A stretch of 64,000 nucleotides of DNA, taken from positions 216,802 to 280,801 of the forward strand of contig NZ_BBXF01000008.1 of the NCBI RefSeq assembly GCF_001570585.1. Direction: 5' to 3'. The number at the start of each line of letters is the position of its first letter. Position 1 is the first letter of the stretch. Shown here piece by piece: positions 43,097-51,824 of this stretch. A program made the position numbers and the translations under genes. Origin of the DNA: Herbidospora daliensis. Lineage in GTDB: Bacteria; Actinomycetota; Actinomycetes; Streptosporangiales; Streptosporangiaceae. The notes under the pieces are model-generated. The model saw nothing but the letters and a program-made list of their open reading frames with translations, made no database searches and was not told the origin of the DNA.

Positions 43097-45352
43097 CTAC
43101 CCGAAGACGCCCGGAAGGGTGGCCTCGTGGGACATGCGCAGTTCGGTGACCGTGGCCTCCAAAACGCCCTCGACGACCAGGCTGTCGCCGCCGGTCTCGC
43201 CCAGGCCGTAGCAGGGCACGTCGAGGCGGGCGCACAGGTCGGTCAGCGCCTCGAAGTTCTCCGGCTTGAGGCAGACCAGCGCCCGCGCCGCCGACTCGGA
43301 GAACAGGTCGACGAACGCGTCGCCGCCCGGCAGGGAGACGGTCGCGCCGACCCCCTGGGCCAGGCAGGCCTCCGCGAGCGCGATGCCCAGACCGCCGTCG
43401 GACAGGTCGTGGGATCCTTCGAGCAGGCCCTGCTTGGCCGCCTCGGTCAGCACGGTCGCCAGGTCGCGCTCGGCTTCGAGGTTCACCCGGGGCGGCAGCC
43501 CGCCCAGGTGGTCGTGGGCGATGTGGGCCCACTCCGACCCGCCGAACTCGTCGTAGGTCGCGCCCAGCAGCACCACGCGCAGCCCGGCGGCCGGGAAGCC
43601 CGACCTGACCCGCTGCGCGACGTCGTCGATCACGCCGAGCACGCCCACGACGGGGGTCGGGTTGATCGCCGCCGAGCCGGTCTGGTTGTAGAACGACACG
43701 TTGCCGCCGGTCACCGGCACGCCCAGGGTCTTGCACGCGTCGGCCAGGCCGCGCACGGCCTCGGCGAACTGCCACATGACCTCGGGGTCTTCTGGCGAGC
43801 CGAAGTTGAGGCAGTTGGTCACCGCGAGCGGGGTCGCCCCGGTCACGGCCACGTTCCGGTAGGCCTCCGACAGCGCCAGCTGCGCGCCCGCGTAGGGGTC
43901 GAGCTTGGCGTAGCGCCCGTTGCCGTCGGTCGCCAGGGCGATGCCCCGGGTGGTCTCCTCGGCGCCCGGCATGACCTCGCTGACCCGCAGCAGCCCGGCG
44001 TCGGCCGGCTGGGCGAGCACGGTGTTGCCGCGCACGTAGCGGTCGTACTGCGAGGTGACCCACTCACGCGACGAGAGGTTCGCCGACGCGATCAGCTGGA
44101 GCAGGGTGGTCCGCAGGTCGGACGGCCGCTCCAGCGAGTCGGGGGTGTCGAGGTTGAGGTCGTGCTGGCCGAGCGGCTCGTGGAAGGGCCGCTCGTAGAC
44201 GGGGCCGTCGTCGGCGGCGGTGCCCGGCGGGATGTCGACGATCACTTCGCCGTCCCAGGTCATGACCAGGCGGCCGGTGTCGGTCACCTCGCCGATGACG
44301 GTCGCCGGGACGTCCCACTTCTCGCAGATCGCCAGGAACGCGGCGATGTCGCCGGGCGTGACCACGGCCATCATGCGTTCCTGCGACTCGCTCATCAGGA
44401 TCTCCTCGGGCCGCAGCGTGGGGTCGCGCAGCGGGACGAGGTTGAGGTCGACGTTCATGCCGCCGGTGCCCTTGGCCGCGAGCTCGGTGGTCGCGCAGGA
44501 CACCCCGGCCGCGCCGAGGTCCTGGATGCCGACGACCACGTCGGCCTGGTAGAGCTCCAGGCAGCACTCGATCAGCAGCTTCTCCATGAACGGGTCGCCG
44601 ACCTGCACGGCCGGCCGCTTGGCCTGCGACTCGTCTTCGAAGGTCGCCGAGGCGAGCACCGAGGCGCCGCCGATGCCGTCGGCGCCGGTCCGGGCGCCGA
44701 ACAGGATGACCTTGTTGCCGGGGCCGGGGGCGGTGGCCAGCTTGATCTGGTCTTTCCGCAGCAGGCCCACGCACAGCGCGTTGACCAGCGGGTTGCCGAT
44801 GTAGCAGGGGTCGAAGACGACCTCGCCGCCGATGTTCGGCAGGCCCAGGCAGTTGCCGTAGTGGGAGATGCCCTCGACCACGCCCGGCAGCACCCGGCGG
44901 GTGTCGCCCTGGTCGAGCCCGCCGAACCGCAGCGAGTCCATCACCGCGACCGGCCGGGCGCCCATCGACATGATGTCGCGGACGATGCCGCCGACCCCGG
45001 TGGCCGCGCCCTGGTGGGGCTCCACGTAGGAGGGGTGGTTGTGCGACTCGATCTTGAAGGTGGCCGCCCAGCCGTCGCCGATGTCGACGACGCCCGCGTT
45101 CTCACCCATGCCGACCAGCAGCGCCTCGGACTTGGGGGCCTTGGTGCCGAACTGCCGCAGGTGGACCTTGGACGACTTGTAGGAGCAGTGCTCGCTCCAC
45201 ATGACCGAGTAGATGGCCAGCTCGGAGCCGGTCGGGCGGCGGCCGAGGATGGCCACCACGCGGTCGTACTCGTCCTGCTTCATGCCGAGCTCGGCGAACG
45301 GCATGCGCTCGTCGGGGGTCTGCCCGGCCCGCTTGACCGTGTCGAGGCTCAC
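43097..45352 (-). CDS. purL: Phosphoribosylformylglycinamidine synthase subunit PurL
   Basis: 751 residues from GTG 45352, overlapping the TGA of purQ. It is the single-function PurL that needs PurS and PurQ. Motifs: [80 protein letters not shown] and [13 protein letters not shown]. It makes FGAM from FGAR, ATP and ammonia channelled from PurQ. Sequence is full length and ordinary. Confidence 0.97.
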   Translation of the reverse strand: MSLDTVKRAGQTPDERMPFAELGMKQDEYDRVVAILGRRPTGSELAIYSVMWSEHCSYKSSKVHLRQFGTKAPKSEALLVGMGENAGVVDIGDGWAATFKIESHNHPSYVEPHQGAATGVGGIVRDIMSMGARPVAVMDSLRFGGLDQGDTRRVLPGVVEGISHYGNCLGLPNIGGEVVFDPCYIGNPLVNALCVGLLRKDQIKLATAPGPGNKVILFGARTGADGIGGASVLASATFEDESQAKRPAVQVGDPFMEKLLIECCLELYQADVVVGIQDLGAAGVSCATTELAAKGTGGMNVDLNLVPLRDPTLRPEEILMSESQERMMAVVTPGDIAAFLAICEKWDVPATVIGEVTDTGRLVMTWDGEVIVDIPPGTAADDGPVYERPFHEPLGQHDLNLDTPDSLERPSDLRTTLLQLIASANLSSREWVTSQYDRYVRGNTVLAQPADAGLLRVSEVMPGAEETTRGIALATDGNGRYAKLDPYAGAQLALSEAYRNVAVTGATPLAVTNCLNFGSPEDPEVMWQFAEAVRGLADACKTLGVPVTGGNVSFYNQTGSAAINPTPVVGVLGVIDDVAQRVRSGFPAAGLRVVLLGATYDEFGGSEWAHIAHDHLGGLPPRVNLEAERDLATVLTEAAKQGLLEGSHDLSDGGLGIALAEACLAQGVGATVSLPGGDAFVDLFSESAARALVCLKPENFEALTDLCARLDVPCYGLGETGGDSLVVEGVLEATVTELRMSHEATLPGVFG

Positions 45353-46023
45353 GCGTTCACCAGCTTCCGGACGATCGAGGAGAAGAAGCCGCGGCCGTCG
45401 ACGCCGGGGGCGCCGGTGAGCTCCTCGACGGCGTGCTCGGGGTGGGGCATCAGGCCGACGACGTTGCCGGCCTCGTTGGTGATGCCGGCGATGTCGTTGA
45501 GCGAGCCGTTGGGGTTGGAGCCCGCGTAGCGGAACACCACCCGGCCGGCCGATTCGAGCTCGGCCAGCGTCTCGGCGTCGGCGACGTAGCGGCCCTCGCC
45601 GTGCTTGACCGGGAGGGTGATCTCCTGGCCTTCGGCGAAGTCGGTCGTCCAGGCGGTCGAGGCGTTGTCGACCCTGATCCGCTGGTCGCGGCAGACGTAG
45701 TGGAGGCCCGCGTTGCGGACCAGGGCGCCGGGCAGCAGGTGGGCCTCGCAGAGGATCTGGAAGCCGTTGCAGGTGCCCAGCACCGGCAGCCCCGCCTTCG
45801 CGGCGGGCACGAGTTCGGTCATCAGGGGCGCGAACCGGGAGATGGCCCCGCACCGGAGGTAGTCGCCGTAGGAGAACCCGCCGGGGAGGAAGACCGCGTC
45901 CACCCCCTTGAGGTCGTGGTCGGCGTGCCACAGGGGCACGGCCTCGGCACCGGCCAGCCGCAACGCTCGCGCCGCGTCCTGGTCGTCGAGTGTTCCGGGA
46001 AAGGTGACTACTCCCACCCGCAT
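45349..46023 (-). CDS. purQ: Phosphoribosylformylglycinamidine synthase subunit PurQ (glutaminase)
   Basis: 224 residues from ATG 46023 ([20 protein letters not shown]). Class I glutaminase triad: nucleophile Cys in [10 protein letters not shown], and His-Glu in [31 protein letters not shown] is the PurQ oxyanion-side motif. It supplies ammonia to PurL. Coupled to purL through GTGA. An in-frame upstream ATG at 46047 lacks homology and is not favoured. Confidence 0.97.
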   Translation of the reverse strand: MRVGVVTFPGTLDDQDAARALRLAGAEAVPLWHADHDLKGVDAVFLPGGFSYGDYLRCGAISRFAPLMTELVPAAKAGLPVLGTCNGFQILCEAHLLPGALVRNAGLHYVCRDQRIRVDNASTAWTTDFAEGQEITLPVKHGEGRYVADAETLAELESAGRVVFRYAGSNPNGSLNDIAGITNEAGNVVGLMPHPEHAVEELTGAPGVDGRGFFSSIVRKLVNA

Positions 46024-46127
46024 GGTCCGAGATCCTCCAATGCGCACGCGAAGCCACCGGCTCTTGTCCGGCGGTCTCTGGCGGTACGCCTCAGGTTATC
46101 GGACCACGTGGGATGGGTTCACGCGGG

Positions 46128-46577
46128 TCAGACGGCGGCCAGTTCGCGGTCTCTGGCCATGGACAGGGCGATGGCGTCGTGGTCCCAGTCGAGTTCCTTG
46201 CAGAGGCGCACGGTGGTGCCGCTGCCAGGAGTGATGTCGAAGGAGATCTCATCGACCACGGCCTGCATGATGAGGATGCCGCGTCCGTTCTCGACCTCGC
46301 CGGAGGGGTAGCGCTGCGGGATCGCGGTGAGACCGCGACCGCCGTCTACCACACGGAGCTCGCAGCGGCCGTCGTCTATGGCCGCTTCGACCTGGTAGCG
46401 GGCCGAGGGCCCGCCGTGCCGCACCGCATTGGCGCACGCCTCGGAGGTGGCGAGGAGGATGTCGGACACACAGTCCTCCGTCACGCCGAGTGAACGAAGG
46501 GCGTCTCCGATCACGCGACGGACCATCGGGATGCCGACCGCATCCCTTGGCAAAGCGAGCGAGAACTCGATGTCCAC
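46128..46577 (-). CDS. Anti-sigma-factor-type serine kinase (RsbW/SpoIIAB-like HATPase)
   Basis: 149 residues. The HATPase boxes are present: LLATSEACANAVRHGG (N-box; Glu and Asn for Mg-ATP), LRVVDGGRGL (D-x-G) and GRGILIMQAVVDEISF (G-box). This is the short actinobacterial ATP-binding protein family that binds sigma factors or phosphorylates STAS antagonists. It sits between purS and purQ on the same strand, with about 100-170 bp gaps on each side, so it probably has its own promoter. No STAS or sigma-factor partner is adjacent; a STAS protein lacking the phospho-Ser is at 21.9 kb. Confidence 0.85.
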   Translation of the reverse strand: MDIEFSLALPRDAVGIPMVRRVIGDALRSLGVTEDCVSDILLATSEACANAVRHGGPSARYQVEAAIDDGRCELRVVDGGRGLTAIPQRYPSGEVENGRGILIMQAVVDEISFDITPGSGTTVRLCKELDWDHDAIALSMARDRELAAV

Positions 46578-46749
46578 GGGGTTCCCTCCCCGGTCGTCGT
46601 AGGTACCTAAGCAGAGCTTCCCTGTGTGATGAGGGCTAACCGCAAAATCACGCTCTTGTTATTTAGGTTGACCAGGAGACCGGTTTACGGATGACGGATG
46701 AGGCCCTTATGGCGCTTTGCGTAGTTCGGGCCGACGGGAATGTGCTGTT

Positions 46750-46995
46750 TTACCCCTCGACGCGGACGACGAAGTCCTCGATCACCGTGTTGGCCAGGAG
46801 GGTTTCGGCCATCTTCCTGACCTCGGCGATCGCCGCGTCGTCGGCCGGTCCGTCGACTTCGACCTCGAATCGCTTGCCCTGCCGGACGTCGGCGACGCCC
46901 GAGAACCCCAACCGGGGGAGCGCGCGGGCGATGGCCTGACCCTGGGGGTCGAGGATCTCCGGCTTGAGCATGACATCGACGATCACGCGCGCCAC
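46750..46995 (-). CDS. purS: Phosphoribosylformylglycinamidine synthase subunit PurS
   Basis: 81 residues from GTG 46995 (VARVIVDVMLKPEILDPQGQ). The PurS signature is complete: PQGQAIARALPRLGFSGVAD, VRQGKRFEVEVDG and EVRKMAETLLANTVIEDFVV. PurS dimers hold PurL and PurQ together. Normally next to purQ; here the kinase gene intervenes. Confidence 0.95.
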   Translation of the reverse strand: MARVIVDVMLKPEILDPQGQAIARALPRLGFSGVADVRQGKRFEVEVDGPADDAAIAEVRKMAETLLANTVIEDFVVRVEG

Positions 46996-47050
46996 TTCGG
47001 GTGCCTCCTGCTTTGGGGACGGAGCTCGGGGATGAGTGAGCGCGACAAGC

Positions 47051-47059
47051 TTATCCACA
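47051..47059 (+). other. Perfect DnaA-box sequence
   Basis: TTATCCACA, followed after GGC by TGTGGATGG on the opposite sense, making a small inverted pair. It lies in the non-coding space between purS and the E1alpha gene. A lone pair may titrate DnaA or be chance. Confidence 0.35.
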
Positions 47060-47146
47060 GGCTGTGGATGGTGTGGCGGCAGGTCGGAGGGGAACCGGAA
47101 AGGTGTGGAGCAGGGTGTGGAGGCCGACAGTGATGTCTGCCACTAT

Positions 47147-47162
47147 GTCCGCATGCGCGGAC
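47147..47162. promoter_or_regulatory. Inverted repeat upstream of the 2-oxoacid dehydrogenase operon
   Basis: GTCCGC and GCGGAC flank ATGC, about 90 bp before the E1alpha ATG. It is a candidate operator; no regulator gene lies adjacent. Confidence 0.35.
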
Positions 47163-47254
47163 GTTCCACCACCAATCGGGACGAAAGCGTCTAGACCCGG
47201 CCAAAGCGTGATGGAGACCCCATTCGTGTACGGCCCCGAACGCAGGAGTGGCAC

Positions 47255-48337
47255 ATGACTGCCCCTACGGCACCCCCGGAACTCGTCCAGCTCCTCACAC
47301 CCGAAGGTGAGCGGGTCGAGCATCCCGACTATGACATCGACCTCACGGCCGAGGAGATCCGGTCGCTCTACCGCGACCTCGTCCTCGTACGCCGGGTCGA
47401 CCTGGAAGCGGTCGCCCTCCAGCGGCAGGGCGAACTCGGGTTGTGGGCCTCGCTGCTCGGCCAGGAGGCGGCCCAGGTCGGATCGGGCCGCGCGCTCACC
47501 GACGCCGACATGGCCTTCCCCACCTACCGCGAACACGGCGTCGCCTGGTGCCGCGGGGTCGACCCGCTCCACCTGCTCGGCCTGTTCCGCGGCGTCAACC
47601 ACGGCGGGTGGGACCCCTACGAGCACAACTTCCACCTCTACACGATCGTCATCGGCTCGCAGACCCTCCACTCGGTCGGCTACGCCATGGGCATCCAGCG
47701 CGACGGCGCCGAGGCCGCCACCATCGTCTACTTCGGCGACGGCGCCACCTCCCAGGGTGACGTGAACGAGGCCTTCATCTGGGCGTCCGTCTTCAACGCG
47801 CCGGTCGTGTTCTTCTGCCAGAACAACCAGTGGGCCATCTCCGAGCCCCTGGAGAAGCAGTCGAAGATCCCCCTCTACAAGCGGGCCAGCGGGTTCGGCT
47901 TCCCCGGCATCCGGGTCGACGGCAACGACGTCTTCGCCTGCCTGGCGGTCACCCGGGCGGCGCTGCGCAACGCGCGCGAGGGCAACGGCCCGACCCTGGT
48001 CGAGGCGTTCACCTACCGCATGGGCGCCCACACCACCTCCGACGACCCCACCCGCTACCGGGTCGCCGACGAGCTGGAGGCCTGGAAGCTCAAAGACCCG
48101 ATCGAGCGCGTGAAGGCCTACCTGTTCAAGAACCAGCTGGCCGACCAGGAGTTCTTCGACAAGATCGACGCCGAGGCCGACCAGCTCGGCAAGGACCTGC
48201 GGGCCCGCTGCCTCGCCCTCCCCGACCCCGAGCCCGGCGCGATGTTCGACCACGTCTACGCCGAGCCCCACGCCCTCCTCGCCGAGGAGCGCGAGCAGTT
48301 CACGACCTACCTGGCCGGCTTCGAGGGGGCCCAGTGA
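47255..48337 (+). CDS. 2-oxoacid dehydrogenase E1 component, alpha subunit
   Basis: 360 residues. The thiamine-diphosphate fold is clear: FPTYREHGVAWCRGVDP, VYFGDGATSQGDVNEAFIW with GDG and downstream FFCQNNQWAIS (the GDG-Nx motif binding Mg-ThDP), and the phosphorylation-loop-like region YRMGAHTTSDDPTRYR. It decarboxylates pyruvate or a branched-chain 2-oxoacid. The AHTTSDDPTRYR form is shared by branched-chain (BkdA) and actinobacterial PdhA-type enzymes, so the substrate is not settled; a valine dehydrogenase gene 18 kb away favours branched chains only weakly. Coupled to E1beta by a GTGA overlap. Confidence 0.9.
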   Translation: MTAPTAPPELVQLLTPEGERVEHPDYDIDLTAEEIRSLYRDLVLVRRVDLEAVALQRQGELGLWASLLGQEAAQVGSGRALTDADMAFPTYREHGVAWCRGVDPLHLLGLFRGVNHGGWDPYEHNFHLYTIVIGSQTLHSVGYAMGIQRDGAEAATIVYFGDGATSQGDVNEAFIWASVFNAPVVFFCQNNQWAISEPLEKQSKIPLYKRASGFGFPGIRVDGNDVFACLAVTRAALRNAREGNGPTLVEAFTYRMGAHTTSDDPTRYRVADELEAWKLKDPIERVKAYLFKNQLADQEFFDKIDAEADQLGKDLRARCLALPDPEPGAMFDHVYAEPHALLAEEREQFTTYLAGFEGAQ

Positions 48338-49308
48338 CCACTCTGACCTTGGCGAAGGCCCTCAACGAAGGGCTTCGCGCGGCGATGGACGCCGACTCGA
48401 AGGTGCTCGTCATGGGCGAGGACGTCGGCAAGCTCGGCGGCGTGTTCCGGGTCACCGACGGCCTGCAGAAGGACTTCGGCGAAGACCGGGTCATCGACAC
48501 CCCCCTGGCCGAGTCGGGCATCATCGGCACCGCCATCGGCCTCGCGCTCCGCGGTTACCGCCCGGTCTGCGAGATCCAGTTCGACGGCTTCGTCTTCCCG
48601 GCCGCCGACCAGATCATCACCCAGCTCGCCAAGATGCCGCTGCGCTCCCTGGGCAAGATCAAACTGCCGGTGGTCGTACGCATCCCGTTCGGCGGCGGCA
48701 TCGGCGCGGTCGAGCACCACAGCGAGTCCCCCGAGGCCTACTTCACCCACACGGCCGGCCTGCGCGTGGTGGCCTGCTCCAACCCGGTCGACGCGTACAC
48801 CATGATCCAGGACGCGGTGCGCTGCGACGACCCCGTGGTGTTCTTCGAGCCCAAGCGCCGCTACTGGGACAAGGCCGACGTCGAGTTCGGCGCCCCCGGC
48901 CTGCCGCTCGACCGGGCCCGGGTGGTCCGCGAGGGCGACGACGTCACCCTCGTCGCCTACGGCCCGATGGTGAAGACCTGCCTGGAGGCCGCCGCGGCGG
49001 CCGAAGAAGACGGGCGTTCGATCGGCGTCGTCGACCTGCGCTCCCTCAACCCGCTCGACATGCCCGTCGTACGCGAGGCCGTCGAGCGCACCGGCCGGTG
49101 CGTGGTCGTCCACGAGGCGCCGATCTTCAGCGGCCTCGGCGGCGAGATCGCGGCGCGGGTGACCGAGCAGTGCTTCTACCGGCTCGAGGCGCCGGTCCTG
49201 CGGGTGGGCGGGTTCTCCACGCCCTATCCGCCGTCGCGGCTGGAAGACCACTACCTGCCCGACCTCGACCGCATCCTCGAAGCCGTCGACCGCGTCTTCG
49301 GCTACTAG
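48334..49308 (+). CDS. 2-oxoacid dehydrogenase E1 component, beta subunit
   Basis: 324 residues from GTG 48334. Family features: VLVMGEDVGKLGGVFRVTDG, IDTPLAESGIIGTAIGLALR, RIPFGGGIGAVEHHSESPEA and FFEPKRRYW; the C-terminal transketolase domain carries VHEAPIFSGLGGEIAARV. It forms the alpha2beta2 E1 with the upstream gene, contributing the aminopyrimidine-side Glu of ThDP binding and the E2 contact. Twelve bases separate it from the E2 gene. Confidence 0.92.
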   Translation: MTTLTLAKALNEGLRAAMDADSKVLVMGEDVGKLGGVFRVTDGLQKDFGEDRVIDTPLAESGIIGTAIGLALRGYRPVCEIQFDGFVFPAADQIITQLAKMPLRSLGKIKLPVVVRIPFGGGIGAVEHHSESPEAYFTHTAGLRVVACSNPVDAYTMIQDAVRCDDPVVFFEPKRRYWDKADVEFGAPGLPLDRARVVREGDDVTLVAYGPMVKTCLEAAAAAEEDGRSIGVVDLRSLNPLDMPVVREAVERTGRCVVVHEAPIFSGLGGEIAARVTEQCFYRLEAPVLRVGGFSTPYPPSRLEDHYLPDLDRILEAVDRVFGY

Positions 49309-49319
49309 GAGCGCACCAG

Positions 49320-50624
49320 ATGAAACGTGATTTCAAGCTGCCCGACGTGGGCGAGGGCCTGGTCGAGGCCGAGATCGTCCGGTGGCACGTGGCCGTCGGC
49401 GACACCGTGAAGGTCCACCAGACCCTGGTCGAGATCGAGACCGCCAAGGCGGTCGTCGAACTCCCCTCGCCCTACGAGGGCGAGGTCGTCGCCCTGCTGG
49501 TCGCCGAGGGCGAGACGGTCGACGTCGGCCGGGTGATCATCACCGTCGACGACGCGACCGAAGAGGCGCTGACCGAGAGCCTCGTCCCGGAGGAACCCCA
49601 GAAGCGTGAACCGGTGCTGGTCGGCTACGGCGTCAAGCAGGGCCCCAGCAAGCGCAGGGCCCGCAAGTCCCACGCGACGGCGGCGGTTTCGCGTGAGCCG
49701 GTCGCGACCGCCCCCGCACCGATGAGCCCGCCGGTTCCGCCTCCCGTGCGTCCGTCTCCCGGCGGGTCCGCCCCCCGGGTGGCCGTGCTGGCGAAGCCGC
49801 CCGTCCGGAAGCTGGCCAAGGATCTCGGCGTCGACCTCGCCGACGTCGCGCCCAGCGGGCCCAACGGGTCGATCACCCGCGACGACGTGCTGGCCGCGCA
49901 GGTCGCACCCGTCGTCCCGCTGGTCGTGGAGGAGCAGGAGTCCATCCCGGTACGCGGGGTCCGCAAGGCGACCGCCGCCGCGATGGTGGCCAGCGCCTTC
50001 ACCGCGCCCCACGTGACCGAGTTCCTCCAGATCGACGTCACCGAGACGATGAACGCCGTGCGCCGGATGCGGGAGGAGCCCGACTTCGCCGGGGTCAAGG
50101 TCTCGCCGCTGCTCATGGTGGCCAAGGCGCTGGTGACCGCGATGAAGCGGTACCCCCTGGCCAACTCCACCTGGACCGACGAGGCGATCCTCATCAAGAA
50201 GTCGGTCAACCTCGGCATCGCGGCGGCCACCGAGCGCGGCCTGATCGTGCCCAACATCAAGGACGCCCAGGCGCTCTCCCTGCCCGCGCTCGCCAGGGCG
50301 CTCGGCGACCTGACCGAGCGGGCCAGGGCCGGCAAGTGCACCCCGGCCGAGATGTCCGGCGGCACCGTCACGATCACCAACATCGGCGTCTTCGGCATCG
50401 ACGCGGGCACCCCGATCCTCAACCCCGGCGAGGCCGCGATCCTGGCGTTCGGCCGGATCAGAGACCTGCCGTGGGTGGTCGACGGGCAGATCGCGGTACG
50501 CAAGGTCACCACGCTCGCGTTGTCGTTCGACCACCGGGTGATCGACGGCGAACTGGGCTCCTACGTGCTCAGAGACGTCGGCGCGATGCTGGAGGACCCG
50601 CTGCGGATGCTGACCTGGGCGTAA
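49320..50624 (+). CDS. 2-oxoacid dehydrogenase E2 (dihydrolipoyl acyltransferase)
   Basis: 434 residues from ATG 49320. One lipoyl domain (1-78) with Lys43 in EIETAKAVVEL; a Pro/Ala linker; a peripheral-subunit-binding domain (VRKLAKDLGVDLADVAPSGP, about 160-195); and the catalytic domain from about 215 ending with SFDHRVIDGELGSYVLRDVG, whose His is catalytic. A single lipoyl domain is usual for branched-chain E2. No E3 gene follows, so dihydrolipoamide dehydrogenase must come from another locus. Confidence 0.93.
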   Translation: MKRDFKLPDVGEGLVEAEIVRWHVAVGDTVKVHQTLVEIETAKAVVELPSPYEGEVVALLVAEGETVDVGRVIITVDDATEEALTESLVPEEPQKREPVLVGYGVKQGPSKRRARKSHATAAVSREPVATAPAPMSPPVPPPVRPSPGGSAPRVAVLAKPPVRKLAKDLGVDLADVAPSGPNGSITRDDVLAAQVAPVVPLVVEEQESIPVRGVRKATAAAMVASAFTAPHVTEFLQIDVTETMNAVRRMREEPDFAGVKVSPLLMVAKALVTAMKRYPLANSTWTDEAILIKKSVNLGIAAATERGLIVPNIKDAQALSLPALARALGDLTERARAGKCTPAEMSGGTVTITNIGVFGIDAGTPILNPGEAAILAFGRIRDLPWVVDGQIAVRKVTTLALSFDHRVIDGELGSYVLRDVGAMLEDPLRMLTWA

Positions 50625-50714
50625 GCGCAAGAGTCCTGCAAGTCGGCACCAGTGATCCCCAAGTGACGGCTCCTACCGTCGGAGGCGGGTTCCCGTCGGG
50701 AGCCCGCTGATCGT

Positions 50715-50765
50715 CGCGCGGCGAGGCGGCGCCGGGCCCCCTCGGAAAACGGGCCTCGCCGCGCG
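50715..50765. other. 13-bp perfect inverted repeat downstream of the E2 gene
   Basis: CGCGCGGCGAGGC (50715-50727) and its exact complement (50753-50765) enclose a 25-nt loop. It is 90 bp past the E2 stop and 30 bp before the next start. Probably the operon's terminator (without T-run) or an mRNA structure in the next gene's leader. Confidence 0.55.
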
Positions 50766-50794
50766 GCACGGTTCGCCGAGAGGAGCAGAACTCA

Positions 50795-51517
50795 GTGATC
50801 ACGGGATCGGACGCCGACTGCCTCGTCCGGGTCGACGCGGTCCACCTGCCGGTCGCCGAAGCCGTCACGATGGTCCGCCAGTTCTCCCATCGTGACCGTG
50901 CGGTCCACGACGAGATCGTCGACTACTGCCTGATCAGGGCCGAGATGCTGGCCGACGTCGAACCGCTGACCGAGGACGACCTGCGGGCCGCCGCCGACGA
51001 GTTCCGCGACGGCGTGCCGCTGCGCGACCGGGCCGAGACCCTGGCGTGGGTGGCCGAGATGGGCATGTCGGGGGGCCAGTTCGAGGGCTTCATCACGCTG
51101 ATCGCCCGCCGCCGCCGGTTCCGCCGCCGCAAGGAGGAGGAGCTCGCGCCCGCCTACCTGGCCCATCATCTCGACGACTTCGACCAGGTCAGAGCCATGT
51201 GGGTGACCAGCACCCAGCCGGTCAACGGAGAGATCCTGCGCGGCCTGGGCGGCTTACTGGGCTGCCCGGAGGCCGCCGTCGTGGTCGGCACCCGCCGGGC
51301 CCGCGCGCTGCCCGCCCCGCTGCGGCACGCCCCGCGCGACACCCTGATCGGCCCGGTGGCCTTCGAGAACGGCTATCTGACCGGCCTGGTGCTGGAGCGC
51401 CGTCAGGCCGCGCACGACGCCGACACCCTGGCTTTGGCCGGACGGCTGGCGTACACCGAATGGCTGGCGGCCCGCCGCGAGAGGGCCTCCATCGAGTGGC
51501 ACTGGACGACGTCCTAG
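50795..51517 (+). CDS. Hypothetical protein with PpiC/SurA-like helical segment
   Basis: 240 residues from GTG 50795 with GAGAGGAGCAG upstream. Residues about 55-140 (LTEDDLRAAADEFRDGVPLR; LAWVAEMGMSGGQFEGFITL; LAPAYLAHHLDDFDQVRAMW) resemble the N-terminal chaperone-like region of PpiC/SurA-type proteins, as also seen in some peptide-maturation proteins. The rest is unassigned, and no isomerase domain or signal peptide is visible. I see no short precursor-peptide gene beside it. Function unknown. Confidence 0.65.
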   Translation: MITGSDADCLVRVDAVHLPVAEAVTMVRQFSHRDRAVHDEIVDYCLIRAEMLADVEPLTEDDLRAAADEFRDGVPLRDRAETLAWVAEMGMSGGQFEGFITLIARRRRFRRRKEEELAPAYLAHHLDDFDQVRAMWVTSTQPVNGEILRGLGGLLGCPEAAVVVGTRRARALPAPLRHAPRDTLIGPVAFENGYLTGLVLERRQAAHDADTLALAGRLAYTEWLAARRERASIEWHWTTS

Positions 51518-51527
51518 GCTGACGGCC

Positions 51528-51824
51528 ATGTTCCGTCACATTGTGCTGCTGCGCTGGATCGACGACGCCACCGAAGATCAGAAGGCCGCCGTCGTCACCG
51601 GGCTGGAGACGCTCCCGGTCAACATCCCCGAGATCAAGAAGTACGTGATCGGCACCGACGCCAAGGTCAACGAGGGCAACTTCGACCTGGGCGTCGTCGC
51701 CGACTTCGATTCGGTGGACGACTATCTCGTCTACCGCGACCACCCGGTCCACCTGCAGGTGGTCGACGACTTCATCAAGCCGATCGCGGCGGGCCGGGCG
51801 GCCGTGCAGTTCCCGCTGGGTTAG
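51528..51824 (+). CDS. Dabb (stress-responsive alpha/beta-barrel) family protein
   Basis: 98 residues. [20 protein letters not shown] at the start, [20 protein letters not shown] in the middle and a VDDFIKPI segment match the small dimeric Dabb fold. Members range from stress proteins to cyclases and decarboxylases; activity not predictable. Ten nt after the previous gene, so probably co-transcribed. Its stop overlaps the convergent FadE5-like gene. Confidence 0.88.
   Translation: MFRHIVLLRWIDDATEDQKAAVVTGLETLPVNIPEIKKYVIGTDAKVNEGNFDLGVVADFDSVDDYLVYRDHPVHLQVVDDFIKPIAAGRAAVQFPLG

Noticed and set aside
42728..45529. Long plus-strand open frame of about 930 codons
   Set aside because: Antisense shadow of purL; no motif or start signal.
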